DNA of 64,000 nt from Myxococcus sp046520405 (GTDB taxonomy: Bacteria; Myxococcota; Myxococcia; Myxococcales; Myxococcaceae). Of this stretch, positions 9,028 through 19,681 are shown piece by piece. The stretch covers positions 7,786-71,785 of the forward strand of contig JBKGHI010000014.1 of NCBI GenBank assembly GCA_046520405.1, in the 5' to 3' direction. How positions within the stretch are numbered: the first letter of the stretch is position 1; each line of letters opens with the position of its first letter. The position numbers were made by a program, and so were the translations under genes. The notes beneath the pieces are model-generated. The model was not told the DNA's origin and searched no databases. It saw only the letters and a list, made by a program, of their open reading frames with translations.

Positions 9028-9630
9028 TCAGGGCGGGTTCGGTACGTCGTTTACGGCGGAGGCCGAGAGGCCGCGGATGAACACCTCGAAACAGCCAAGC
9101 AGGGCCTGATCGTCCGGGGTGTCTGGCTTCAGCGTCATCGTCCGGACGGGGAGCATCATGAGGATCTCCACGAGGCCTTGCGCCACTTGCCGCGGCTGCG
9201 CCACCGTGAACGCCCCCTTCGCCACGCCTTCCTCGATCACGCGAGCCAGAAGCCCGGCTTCGGCCTCCCGCATGCGTGGCACGTAGTTGGCGGCCTGCGC
9301 GCCCAGCTCATAGAGCGTGTTCAGCTCGATGCGGTGGCCCATGGGCCCCCGGAAGCACTGGTGCACCTTGCACGCGATGAAGGCCCGGACCTGGGCGTCC
9401 GGCGTCGACGCACCGCGGATGCTGGTTTCGAGCTCGGCGAGCGACTGCTCATGCGCCACCTGGACGCAGGCCTCGAACAGCGCCTCCTTGCTCTCGAAGT
9501 GCAGGTAGATGCTGCCCTTCCCGACGTTGGCGCGGCGGGCGATGTCCTCGACAGAAGCCTTCTTGAAGCCAAAGCGGGCGAAGACCTCCCCGGCGGCTTC
9601 GAGAATGGCGGTGCGCGGGCTCGAACTCAT
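9028..9630 (-). CDS. TetR-family regulator
   Basis: A 200-residue TetR protein starting MSSSPRTAILEAAGEVFARFGF, with the helix-turn-helix at residues about 5-50 (VEDIARRANVGKGSIYLHFESKEALFEA). ATG 9630 follows AGGTCAGACA and is preferred over longer in-frame starts that add non-conserved residues. It lies 43 bases after the DUF6232-like gene and 86 before the POTRA-barrel gene in one minus-strand series. A dyad upstream of the patatin gene (12547-12569) is a plausible operator for it or the other TetR protein. Confidence 0.9.
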   Translation of the reverse strand: MSSSPRTAILEAAGEVFARFGFKKASVEDIARRANVGKGSIYLHFESKEALFEACVQVAHEQSLAELETSIRGASTPDAQVRAFIACKVHQCFRGPMGHRIELNTLYELGAQAANYVPRMREAEAGLLARVIEEGVAKGAFTVAQPRQVAQGLVEILMMLPVRTMTLKPDTPDDQALLGCFEVFIRGLSASAVNDVPNPP

Positions 9631-9673
9631 TGTCTGACCTGATATCCCCGTCATCCAATCGCAACAAGCGCTC

Positions 9674-10222
9674 TCACGCGGCGTCTGGAGACGCATCGTC
9701 CATGCCTCTTTGCCGCACGGCCGTGCGAAGCGACTGGGTCAGCGCTCGGGTCATCGCCGAGGCGCGGCCCTGATACACCATCTGCGAGCTGAAGCGCGTG
9801 TGCAGCCAGATGTAGACACGTTCGGCGTGGAGCGCGCGCCAGGCGAGCGCCCCGTAGCCCGCGAGCGCCGCCGCACTGAACACCACCCCGCCCGCGCTGC
9901 CATTCGAGAAGGCCGCCGCCACGGGGCCTCGCTTGAGCAGGTCGAACAACACCAGCGCGCCGGCCAGCACGGCGAAGCCACGCATCCAGCGAGCCGTCGG
10001 CCGTTGGAACAACACCGTCACGCCGCAGATGTGCTCCAGGCCCCATGTCCGCCCGTGCATCACCACGCTTCGGGTCGTCACCCGCATGCCGTCACGTTCG
10101 AAGAGGACCGCATCCGCCGCCGTCTCCGGGGCAGGTTGTTCACACTGAAGAGCGTCTGGCACGCCGTCACCTCGTGTGTCGCGGATGTCTCCATCCGTGG
10201 GCTTCGTTCCTCGTGGGCTCAT
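9674..10222 (-). CDS. DUF6232-like membrane protein
   Basis: A 182-residue protein with a short domain (LFERDGMRVTTRSVVMHGRTWGLEHICGVTV) followed by two membrane segments and a cytoplasmic tail. The pattern of Val-Thr-Thr-x-Arg followed by a small sheet and two helices fits DUF6232, a family without known function. ATG 10222 overlaps the patatin stop as ATGA, so the two are translationally coupled. A clear paralogue lies at 40691-41191. The family name is from memory of the pattern and should be treated as probable. Confidence 0.65.
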   Translation of the reverse strand: MSPRGTKPTDGDIRDTRGDGVPDALQCEQPAPETAADAVLFERDGMRVTTRSVVMHGRTWGLEHICGVTVLFQRPTARWMRGFAVLAGALVLFDLLKRGPVAAAFSNGSAGGVVFSAAALAGYGALAWRALHAERVYIWLHTRFSSQMVYQGRASAMTRALTQSLRTAVRQRGMDDASPDAA

Positions 10223-12546
10223 GGGCTCAACTCCACGCCGATGCCCGGCGCGATGGCCCACAGCCCCCGGCTCCCCCTGGCGGGCGGGTACCACTCCCCC
10301 ACCAACTGCACGCGAAAGCGCTCCAGGAATGTCGCGCCCAACAGGGCCTGCACCACGGGCCGTGAACACGCGCTCACGCCCGCGGCGCCGCAGTCCTCAC
10401 TGTTCGAAGGCTCCCGTGTGCTGAACTGCCACCCCCCCCGCAACGCGAAGCGCCCCTGGACGAGCGCTGCCTGCAATGCGGGCGGCCGGAACTCGGGGCC
10501 CGCGACCGCGACCAGCGCGAAGTGATCCCCTCCTCCCGAGGAGAACACACGCTGCAATCCGCGCAGCCCCAGCGCTCCTGACAACCGCAGCCCGCGAGGG
10601 ACCGCCGGTGCGTCGGTGCCAAGGCTCACGCCCAGCTCGGTGAGGGTCGGTCCCATCACAAAGTGCAGGGAGGTTCGTGGCGGCTCGTAGGCGATGGTAT
10701 CGGCCACGAGCTTCCCCGCGAACTCGACCGCGGCGGAGCCTTCACCCGGCTGGACCTCTGCGAGCCGCTGCACCGCGTGCCCCAGCACCTGCCGGATGCG
10801 GAGCAGCGCGAGGTCATCACGCCCCGGAGGAACACCCAGGTCGGTGAAGCGGAAGCCATAGGCGCTCAACAGCCGCAGGATGTGCACCAGCTCCGACTCC
10901 TGCGCCCCGCGCCGCCAGTCCGGCCACGTCACCGGGGAGACGCCAGGCACGCGCGGTGGCGCGCCACCCGCCGCGGCGCGTTCACACTGCGCGTTGCGCC
11001 AGCCGCGCGCCCCCGCCTCCTTCGCGTCGTGACAGATGGCGTAGAGCCGGTCGAGCGACACCTGGAGCAACACCCGGAAGTCGGCCAGTTGCTCGCTGGC
11101 ACAGGCTGTCTCCGCCCCCGGCACGCTGTCGTAGACGGCGCTCATGCAGGCCAGGGGTGACGGCGCCGTGCCATCGAGCGCCTCGACGCGCCCGAAGCCC
11201 GCCGTGGCGGCCTGCGCGTACATGGCTCGCGCGTCGTACATCCCCAGGTGGAAGTCGAAGTCGCGAAAGGCCGTCTCGAAGAAGCCGAGGAACGCGGCCA
11301 GTGGCGCGCCCGCCGCCGGGAAGTGCCGCCGTGGCAGGGCCAGGCGCCGGGCAATCTCTGGCTCCTCTTCCAGGAGCAACGCCAGCTCCTTGGAGCGCGC
11401 CGTGTCCACGAAGGCGGCCAGCACGCTGCCGACCAGCTGTGGAAGCTGGAGCTCCTCGCGCGGCGTCTGCCGCACGGGCGCGGCCGGGTACTCGGCGGCG
11501 TCCGGATCGAGGAAGGCGAAGAAGACGTCGGTGGGCGAGCGGCTGACGCCGGGCTCGGGGACGTCACGCCAGCGCGGAACACCGCCAGCCTTCCCAGGCT
11601 CGAGCCCGTCACGTGCGAGCCCCACGGCCAGCCGCAGCGGCGTGTTGTCGAAGATGCCGCCGTCCACGTAGTCCGCTACGTGTGCCTCACTGGCCAGACA
11701 CACACCCGGCTGGGCGGTCTCCCCCGCCGCGCAGGTGGCGAGCGCCTTGGGCGGGAACGCCACCGGAAACGCCATGGACGCCAGGACGAGGTCGCGGAGC
11801 TGCTCGAACGCCACCTCGCCGCGCGCGTCGGTGACGAGCAGCGGCTCCCGGCGTGTGCTGCCGGGGGTGGTGTAGTTCGTCACGCGAGGAAGCCGGCCAG
11901 GGCCACGCCCCTGGATGCGCAGGGCGAACTTCTCCTCCATGCGAGGCAACGCCATGCGCCCGCTCGCCACGTGGACCAGGCGTGGCTCCACGCGCGTGGC
12001 GGACACGCCCAGCACCACGTCGCACTCGGGCGTGAGGCCCCGGTTCCACGCCGCCTCGATGCGCAGCGCCTGCGCTTCCAGCCACGCCCGGGAGAAGACG
12101 CCCAGCGGCGTCACGTCCTCCGGAACGAAGAGCCGGCCATAGCCCACCGGAATCCATGTCTCCCAGAAGAGCGACCTGGCCGGGCCGCCGGGCGTCGCTT
12201 CGCCACACGCGGCGAGCACGGCCAGCAGCACGTTGAGGCTGCCGGCCGAAGCCCCCGTCAGAAGCCGCATGCGCTCCACGCCATCCGCGCGGGCCGTGCT
12301 GGCGGCATAGGCGAGAAACCCCGCCTCGTAGGCCCCCAGCGACACGGCGCCACTCACGGTGAGCGAGTACGCGCTTCCATGGGGGACGGGCTCGAACGGA
12401 GCCGCCTCCTCCGGATCATCCGCCCGCGCCATGCCCGCGACGAGCAGGACGACGAGCCGCGCGACCTCCCGTGTCCCCCCAAGCAGCCCGGTGGCACGGC
12501 GGCCGGGCTTGCGGCTGGGGAGACATGGCACGTGGTCATGAACCAT
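10219..12546 (-). CDS. Patatin-like phospholipase with beta-rich C-terminal domain
   Basis: A 775-residue protein. After a probable signal segment (ARLVVLLVAGMARA) comes the patatin fold: oxyanion loop in LTVSGAVSLGAYEAGFL, nucleophile Ser of the GxSxG motif (GASAGS, about residue 100), and the partner Asp in DYVDGGIFDNTPL. These form a Ser-Asp lipase or phospholipase dyad. The last 200 residues are beta-rich and end in GLWAIAPGIGVELSP, suggesting an outer-membrane-associated domain. No good ribosome site marks the start: ATG 12546 is used, ATG 12570 is possible. It leads the operon DUF6232, TetR, POTRA-barrel, TetR. Its probable role is lipolytic, at the envelope or secreted. Confidence 0.85.
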   Translation of the reverse strand: MVHDHVPCLPSRKPGRRATGLLGGTREVARLVVLLVAGMARADDPEEAAPFEPVPHGSAYSLTVSGAVSLGAYEAGFLAYAASTARADGVERMRLLTGASAGSLNVLLAVLAACGEATPGGPARSLFWETWIPVGYGRLFVPEDVTPLGVFSRAWLEAQALRIEAAWNRGLTPECDVVLGVSATRVEPRLVHVASGRMALPRMEEKFALRIQGRGPGRLPRVTNYTTPGSTRREPLLVTDARGEVAFEQLRDLVLASMAFPVAFPPKALATCAAGETAQPGVCLASEAHVADYVDGGIFDNTPLRLAVGLARDGLEPGKAGGVPRWRDVPEPGVSRSPTDVFFAFLDPDAAEYPAAPVRQTPREELQLPQLVGSVLAAFVDTARSKELALLLEEEPEIARRLALPRRHFPAAGAPLAAFLGFFETAFRDFDFHLGMYDARAMYAQAATAGFGRVEALDGTAPSPLACMSAVYDSVPGAETACASEQLADFRVLLQVSLDRLYAICHDAKEAGARGWRNAQCERAAAGGAPPRVPGVSPVTWPDWRRGAQESELVHILRLLSAYGFRFTDLGVPPGRDDLALLRIRQVLGHAVQRLAEVQPGEGSAAVEFAGKLVADTIAYEPPRTSLHFVMGPTLTELGVSLGTDAPAVPRGLRLSGALGLRGLQRVFSSGGGDHFALVAVAGPEFRPPALQAALVQGRFALRGGWQFSTREPSNSEDCGAAGVSACSRPVVQALLGATFLERFRVQLVGEWYPPARGSRGLWAIAPGIGVELSP

Positions 12547-12569
12547 TGACCAAAATGGTAGACCGGTCA
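12547..12569 (-). promoter_or_regulatory. Candidate TetR-type operator ahead of patatin operon
   Basis: A dyad with outer arms TGACC (12547-12551) and GGTCA (12565-12569) encloses the perfect 8-bp palindrome GACCGGTC (12561-12568). ACCGGT-centred palindromes are common among TetR-family operators, and this operon carries two TetR genes. A TTGACT (minus strand, 12578-12573) could be a -35 box, but no clear -10 was found. Inference only. Confidence 0.35.
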
Positions 12570-12621
12570 TCGAGTCAACGCAAGGAGCCCCGAGGCCATT
12601 TGCACTCGAAGCTCCAGGACG

Positions 12622-15638
<3,017 letters not shown>

Positions 15639-15753
15639 TTCGCGTCTCCCCCAGTGGCAGTTGCGGCGCTGGTTCGCCACGACGGCCCCCGGGGCGTTCT
15701 CATTCAAATCCTCCGCGCGTTTTCTTCGTCCGAGCCCAGCGACCCCGCACAGC

Positions 15754-16944
15754 TCAGTGCGTCAGGGTGTCCCGCGACTCCCTTCGCCGGGGCGCGAGCT
15801 CCTCGCGCGTCACCTTCGCCTCCCGGCCCGTGGCCCGTCCCCGCTCCAGCAGCGACTTGAAGCGCAGCAGGTCATCATCCATCTGCTTCTTGGGGTCCGC
15901 GCCCAGCAGCTTCGCGAAGGCATGTCCAATGGCCCCCGCCGGAGGGTTGTAGGACAGCCGGATGTCCACCCGCGTCCCGCCGCGCGGCGTGGACTCGAAG
16001 TGGATGACGCCCAGGTTCTCCACCGCCGTGCCCTCCACGCTCTTCCAGGCCAGCACCCTGTTGGGCACGAACTTCGTGACGACGGCATCCCATTCGAAGT
16101 GCAGCCCCGCGGGCCCTCGCACCTTCCAGTGCGACCGGCCCTCGATGCCCGGAATCACTTCATCCACGTGCGTCATGAACCGGGGGAAGTTCTGCATCTC
16201 CTTCCAGAAGGCGAACACCTCCTCCACCGGCGCGTCGACGTTGATGTCCTTGTGCAGGGTGATGGCCCGCCGGCCCGCGCCCAGCCCGGTGAGGCGGCGC
16301 ATCCCCAGGTTCGTGAGCGCCCGCGTACTCAGCACCAAGCCACCCAGGGCCGCCAAGGCCCCCGATACACCCCGGCGCCCCAGTCCCCAGGCCGTCAACG
16401 TCAGGCCTCCCAGGGCGCCGAAGAGCCGCTCGGACGGAGACCAATGTTCCTGGAAGAAGAGCCTCGATTCACCAGAGCGCATGATGCCTCCTTGAAGCGC
16501 CGGGTGCGCCGAGCCTTCCGCGTACGGGACGAGCTGGTTGTCCAGCCCATGCACCCCATGCACCTTGCCGACGCGCGGCAGGACGCGGCGGAGCTCCTCA
16601 CGGAGGATGGGCCCTTCCAACCGGATCATGCCGTCCCGGGCCGTCACGCGAATCGCCCCCGGATGCGAGCACACGCGGCCCAGGGCCGAGCGCACACGTT
16701 CCTCCAGGACGAGGTCCTCCACGGGTGCCCGGTGCAGTCTGCGGAGTGATTCGAAATAGACACCGCGCGAGCGCTGAGAAAGGTCCCGGGCCACCACGCC
16801 CATCGCGCCTCCCGCCTCATGCGCCGCGTGGACGGCCTTCCCCTGAAGGTGGGACCTGCGCCAGCGGCCACTGCGTGGATCCGTCCAGTACATCAGCCCC
16901 AGCCCCAGCCCCGCGCCACTGATTCCCCATAGGGCAGCTTTCAT
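15754..16944 (-). CDS. BON-domain plus SRPBCC (polyketide-cyclase-like) membrane protein
   Basis: A 396-residue protein starting at ATG 16944 (GAGGAGACGAGCG upstream). The N-terminus has a glycine-rich hydrophobic segment. Residues about 75-140 form a BON domain (VRSALGRVCSHPGAIRVTARDGMIRLEGP), which binds phospholipid surfaces. Two short hydrophobic stretches follow at about 175-215. Residues about 230-370 form a START/SRPBCC hydrophobic-ligand fold (INVDAPVEEVFAFWKEMQNFPRFM, ending AKLLGADPKKQMDDDLLRFKSLLE). Such fusions are widespread in envelope stress loci but have no settled function. Confidence 0.85.
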   Translation of the reverse strand: MKAALWGISGAGLGLGLMYWTDPRSGRWRRSHLQGKAVHAAHEAGGAMGVVARDLSQRSRGVYFESLRRLHRAPVEDLVLEERVRSALGRVCSHPGAIRVTARDGMIRLEGPILREELRRVLPRVGKVHGVHGLDNQLVPYAEGSAHPALQGGIMRSGESRLFFQEHWSPSERLFGALGGLTLTAWGLGRRGVSGALAALGGLVLSTRALTNLGMRRLTGLGAGRRAITLHKDINVDAPVEEVFAFWKEMQNFPRFMTHVDEVIPGIEGRSHWKVRGPAGLHFEWDAVVTKFVPNRVLAWKSVEGTAVENLGVIHFESTPRGGTRVDIRLSYNPPAGAIGHAFAKLLGADPKKQMDDDLLRFKSLLERGRATGREAKVTREELAPRRRESRDTLTH

Positions 16945-17181
16945 CGCTCGTCTCCTCTCGGCTGTCGTAAGTCGCTCCACGGAACGTGAAGGCGCCGATG
17001 GCGCGGTGCAGCAGACGGGAAGGGGCTGCCCTGCTCGCGTCCGTTGGGGGGAAGCCCGCTCACCAGGCGAGCAGCCCAGGGCCCGGGAGTCCTCGCGTTG
17101 ACTGGGCGACGGGGACGGTGCCCGCAGGCTCGGGCGTGCCCACTGTCTCCGGGCTGGAGAACTCGAAAGGAGCAACACGGC

Positions 17182-17403
17182 ATGCCCGAGGTACCGACGA
17201 TGCCTGACGCGCCCGTGAAGGACCCGAACCCCGACAAGAAGCCCGGGCAAGAGCCTCCCGGCCCCCAGGAGCCGCCGAAGAAGGACCCGCCCACGCGGCA
17301 GCCACCGGAAATCGAGCCGCCCCAGCCGCCCGAAATCAAACCGCCGGGCATTCATGATCCGCCCGTGCCCAACCAGCCCGGACGGCCTGAAATCATCGCG
17401 TGA
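17182..17403 (+). CDS. Small proline-rich protein
   Basis: A 73-residue protein that is about one third proline, arranged as degenerate PP(E/K/Q) repeats (PPEIEPPQPPEIKPPGI). ATG 17182 follows AAAGGAGC. There is no signal peptide or membrane segment. It is probably disordered, with unknown function. It lies between the divergent BON/SRPBCC gene and the phosphoribosyltransferase gene. The clear ribosome site supports it as real despite its low complexity. Confidence 0.6.
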   Translation: MPEVPTMPDAPVKDPNPDKKPGQEPPGPQEPPKKDPPTRQPPEIEPPQPPEIKPPGIHDPPVPNQPGRPEIIA

Positions 17404-17594
17404 GTCGCGGTGAGCGAGCAGCGGGGCGCCCGTGGCGCCTGCTGCTCCACCGCATGCCTTCGGACGGCGTCCCCATCCAGGCAAGCACCCTGCGCCCGTG
17501 CGGCGGGCTGCCCCGTTCCGCGAGGCCACCGGCGTGGCCAGCTTTCTCGTGAAGGGTGTCCGTTCCACTCCGGGGAGCGGCGAGGAGCGGCGGC

Positions 17595-18278
17595 ATGTAT
17601 GAGCCCGAATTCCAGGACCGCTATGAGGGAGGCCGCGTGCTCGCGGACCGGCTGCGCCGCCATGCGCGACAACCCGGCACGCTGGTGCTGGCCCTGCCCC
17701 GGGGCGGCGTGCCCGTGGGCGCCGAGGTCGCCCGGGCGCTGGGCGTCCCCCTGGACGTCTTCCTCGTGCGCAAGCTCGGCACCCCTGGCCACGAGGAGCT
17801 GGCCATGGGCGCCATCGCCTCTGGCGGTGTCCGCGTCCTGAACCGCGAGGTCGTGGACGAGCTCAACATCCACCGCGAACAGATTGAAGACGCGACCCGG
17901 CGGGAGTCGCTGGAGCTCCAGCGGCGTGAGCAGAGCTACCGCGAGGGCCGCCCTCCTCCCGACGTGCGCGGCCGCACCGTCATCCTGGTGGATGATGGGC
18001 TGGCCACTGGAACGACGATGCGCGCGGCCGTGGCGGCGCTGCGCATCCAGGGGCCCGCATCCATCATCGTCGCCGTGCCCGTGGCCGCGGAGGAGTCGTG
18101 TCAGAGCCTGGCCCAGGTGGCGGACGAGGTCATCTGCGTCCAGATGCCCGAGCCCTTCTACTCCGTGGGCCTGTGGTACCGCGACTTCGCGCAGACGGAG
18201 GATGACGAGGTGCGCGCACTGCTCGCGCAAGCGGTCCGGGAGCAACAGGCCCCGGACGCGCCGCGGCCCTCCGCCTGA
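17595..18278 (+). CDS. Phosphoribosyltransferase-family protein
   Basis: A 227-residue protein from ATG 17595 (GAGGAGCGGCGGC upstream). It has a type I phosphoribosyltransferase fold, with the PRPP-binding loop in VILVDDGLATGTTMRAAV (residues about 125-142) and an N-terminal LALPRGGVPVGAEVA motif. Members of this subgroup sit in stress or dormancy clusters and their substrate base is not established. It converges on the desaturase gene 20 bases downstream. Confidence 0.88.
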   Translation: MYEPEFQDRYEGGRVLADRLRRHARQPGTLVLALPRGGVPVGAEVARALGVPLDVFLVRKLGTPGHEELAMGAIASGGVRVLNREVVDELNIHREQIEDATRRESLELQRREQSYREGRPPPDVRGRTVILVDDGLATGTTMRAAVAALRIQGPASIIVAVPVAAEESCQSLAQVADEVICVQMPEPFYSVGLWYRDFAQTEDDEVRALLAQAVREQQAPDAPRPSA

Positions 18279-18297
18279 ACCGGGCGCGGCGAGGGAC

Positions 18298-19488
18298 TCA
18301 GGCGCGCGGGGCCGGGTTCCACGCGCGCATCGACGTCCGCCCCACCATGATGTCCACCAGCCGCTTCACGCGGCGGAAGACGCCCTCCTGCGCGTAGGGC
18401 ACGCCGTGCTTCTCACACAGGGCCTTCACCTTGGGCTGCGCCTCCCGGTAACGCGTCATGGGCAGGCTGGGCCAGAGGTGGTGCTCAATCTGGTAGTTCA
18501 ACCAGCCGTGGAGGAAGTCCACCACGTCATTGCCGGTGGCGTAGTTCACCGACCCCACCACCTGCCGCACGGAGAACTCCGCGCCGCTGCGCGCCCGGCC
18601 CTCGAAGCGGTAGAGGTCGTCTCCCGCGTGGTTGGGCGCGATGAGCACGAAGCTCTGGATGTTGGTCAGCACCTCCGCCAGGACGCTGTTGGCGAACACG
18701 CTGACGACGGCCCACGTGCCCAGCGGCGCGAAGAGCGCGGGCAGCAGCACGAAGCGCAGGCCGGCGTAGGGCAGCAGGCACGTCCACCAGAAGGCGCGGC
18801 CCTCGGAGGAGAGCGGGTTGAACGCGGTGATGAGGGACGGCGTGCCCGACTCCTCGACTCCCCCCGCGCGCTTGCGCTCGAAACGCCGCCACTCCAGGAA
18901 GGTGTTGGGCGCGTAGTACGTCACCTTCCAAGTGCAGGCGAAGAAGGCCACGATGGCGTACTTGAGCAGCAGCGGCATGCGCGACTGGCGCAGCCACTCC
19001 GTGTTCATCTCCACCAGGTCCGGGTCCGCCGTCTCACCGGTGTGCCCGTGGTGCAACACGTTGTGCTCGTGCCGCCACGCCTGGGGATGAATCCAGTCCG
19101 GCCAGTCCAGGAAGCGGCGCCACCCGGTGGCGAAGCGCTTGCCCGTGTAATGCGCCGGCACGCCCGGCACCTTGTCGTAGCCCCGGTGCGTGACGTGGTG
19201 GGCCATCATCGTCCAACGCGCCGTATTGCCCTGCGCGATGAGCAGCGCGGACACGGGGTTGGGCATCAGCCACGCGGTGGCGTAGCCAAGCAGGGAGCAG
19301 GCGCGGCCCCAGCGTTCAATCTTCCTGGCGTGCGCCAGGTCCGCTTCGCCCAGCGAGGACTCCAGCTCCTGCTTGAGCGCCTGGAGGTCCTGCGCGAAGG
19401 CCTCCGGCTCGACGGGTGCGTTGGGGTGCGAGGTGGGAAGGGACGTCCGCGGCGCTTCGTCGACGAGCAGGGGGACTGCCAGGGTCAT
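18298..19488 (-). CDS. Membrane fatty acid desaturase
   Basis: A 396-residue integral membrane protein carrying the three histidine boxes of the di-iron desaturase family: HHVTH, HEHNVLHHGH and QIEHH (NYQIEHHLWPSLP). It should introduce double bonds into acyl chains of membrane lipids. The QIEHH form is typical of front-end or acyl-lipid desaturases with an eight-His site. It is divergent from the PAS kinase gene, with 193 bases between. Myxobacteria make unusual unsaturated and branched lipids, so several such genes are expected. Confidence 0.9.
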   Translation of the reverse strand: MTLAVPLLVDEAPRTSLPTSHPNAPVEPEAFAQDLQALKQELESSLGEADLAHARKIERWGRACSLLGYATAWLMPNPVSALLIAQGNTARWTMMAHHVTHRGYDKVPGVPAHYTGKRFATGWRRFLDWPDWIHPQAWRHEHNVLHHGHTGETADPDLVEMNTEWLRQSRMPLLLKYAIVAFFACTWKVTYYAPNTFLEWRRFERKRAGGVEESGTPSLITAFNPLSSEGRAFWWTCLLPYAGLRFVLLPALFAPLGTWAVVSVFANSVLAEVLTNIQSFVLIAPNHAGDDLYRFEGRARSGAEFSVRQVVGSVNYATGNDVVDFLHGWLNYQIEHHLWPSLPMTRYREAQPKVKALCEKHGVPYAQEGVFRRVKRLVDIMVGRTSMRAWNPAPRA

Positions 19489-19681
19489 GATGGGACCGGC
19501 ATCTCAGGTGAGGGCATCCAGGTTGGCGGGGGCAATCTAGTCGCAGGTCCCGAAAATCCGGATGCGGAAATCCTCGCGCCCGGCCTCCTGCCCGCCACAC
19601 CTTCAAGGTGGCGCTCCTTGCCCGCGAGGCCCTCGTCCCGGCGAGGAATGCGGTTAAGCTCCCGCGCCCGCAGCCCACCGC

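Noticed and set aside
17044..17181. Longer N-terminus for the small proline-rich protein
   Set aside because: The extension has typical non-coding Arg-rich composition and a good ribosome site lies just before ATG 17182.
19556..19580. ATCCGGATGCGGAAATCC upstream of the PAS kinase as a third copy of the 23-bp enhancer dyad
   Set aside because: Only the first half resembles the dyad, symmetry is lost, and the nearby TGGCGC...TTGC has spacing two bases too short for a sigma-54 promoter.
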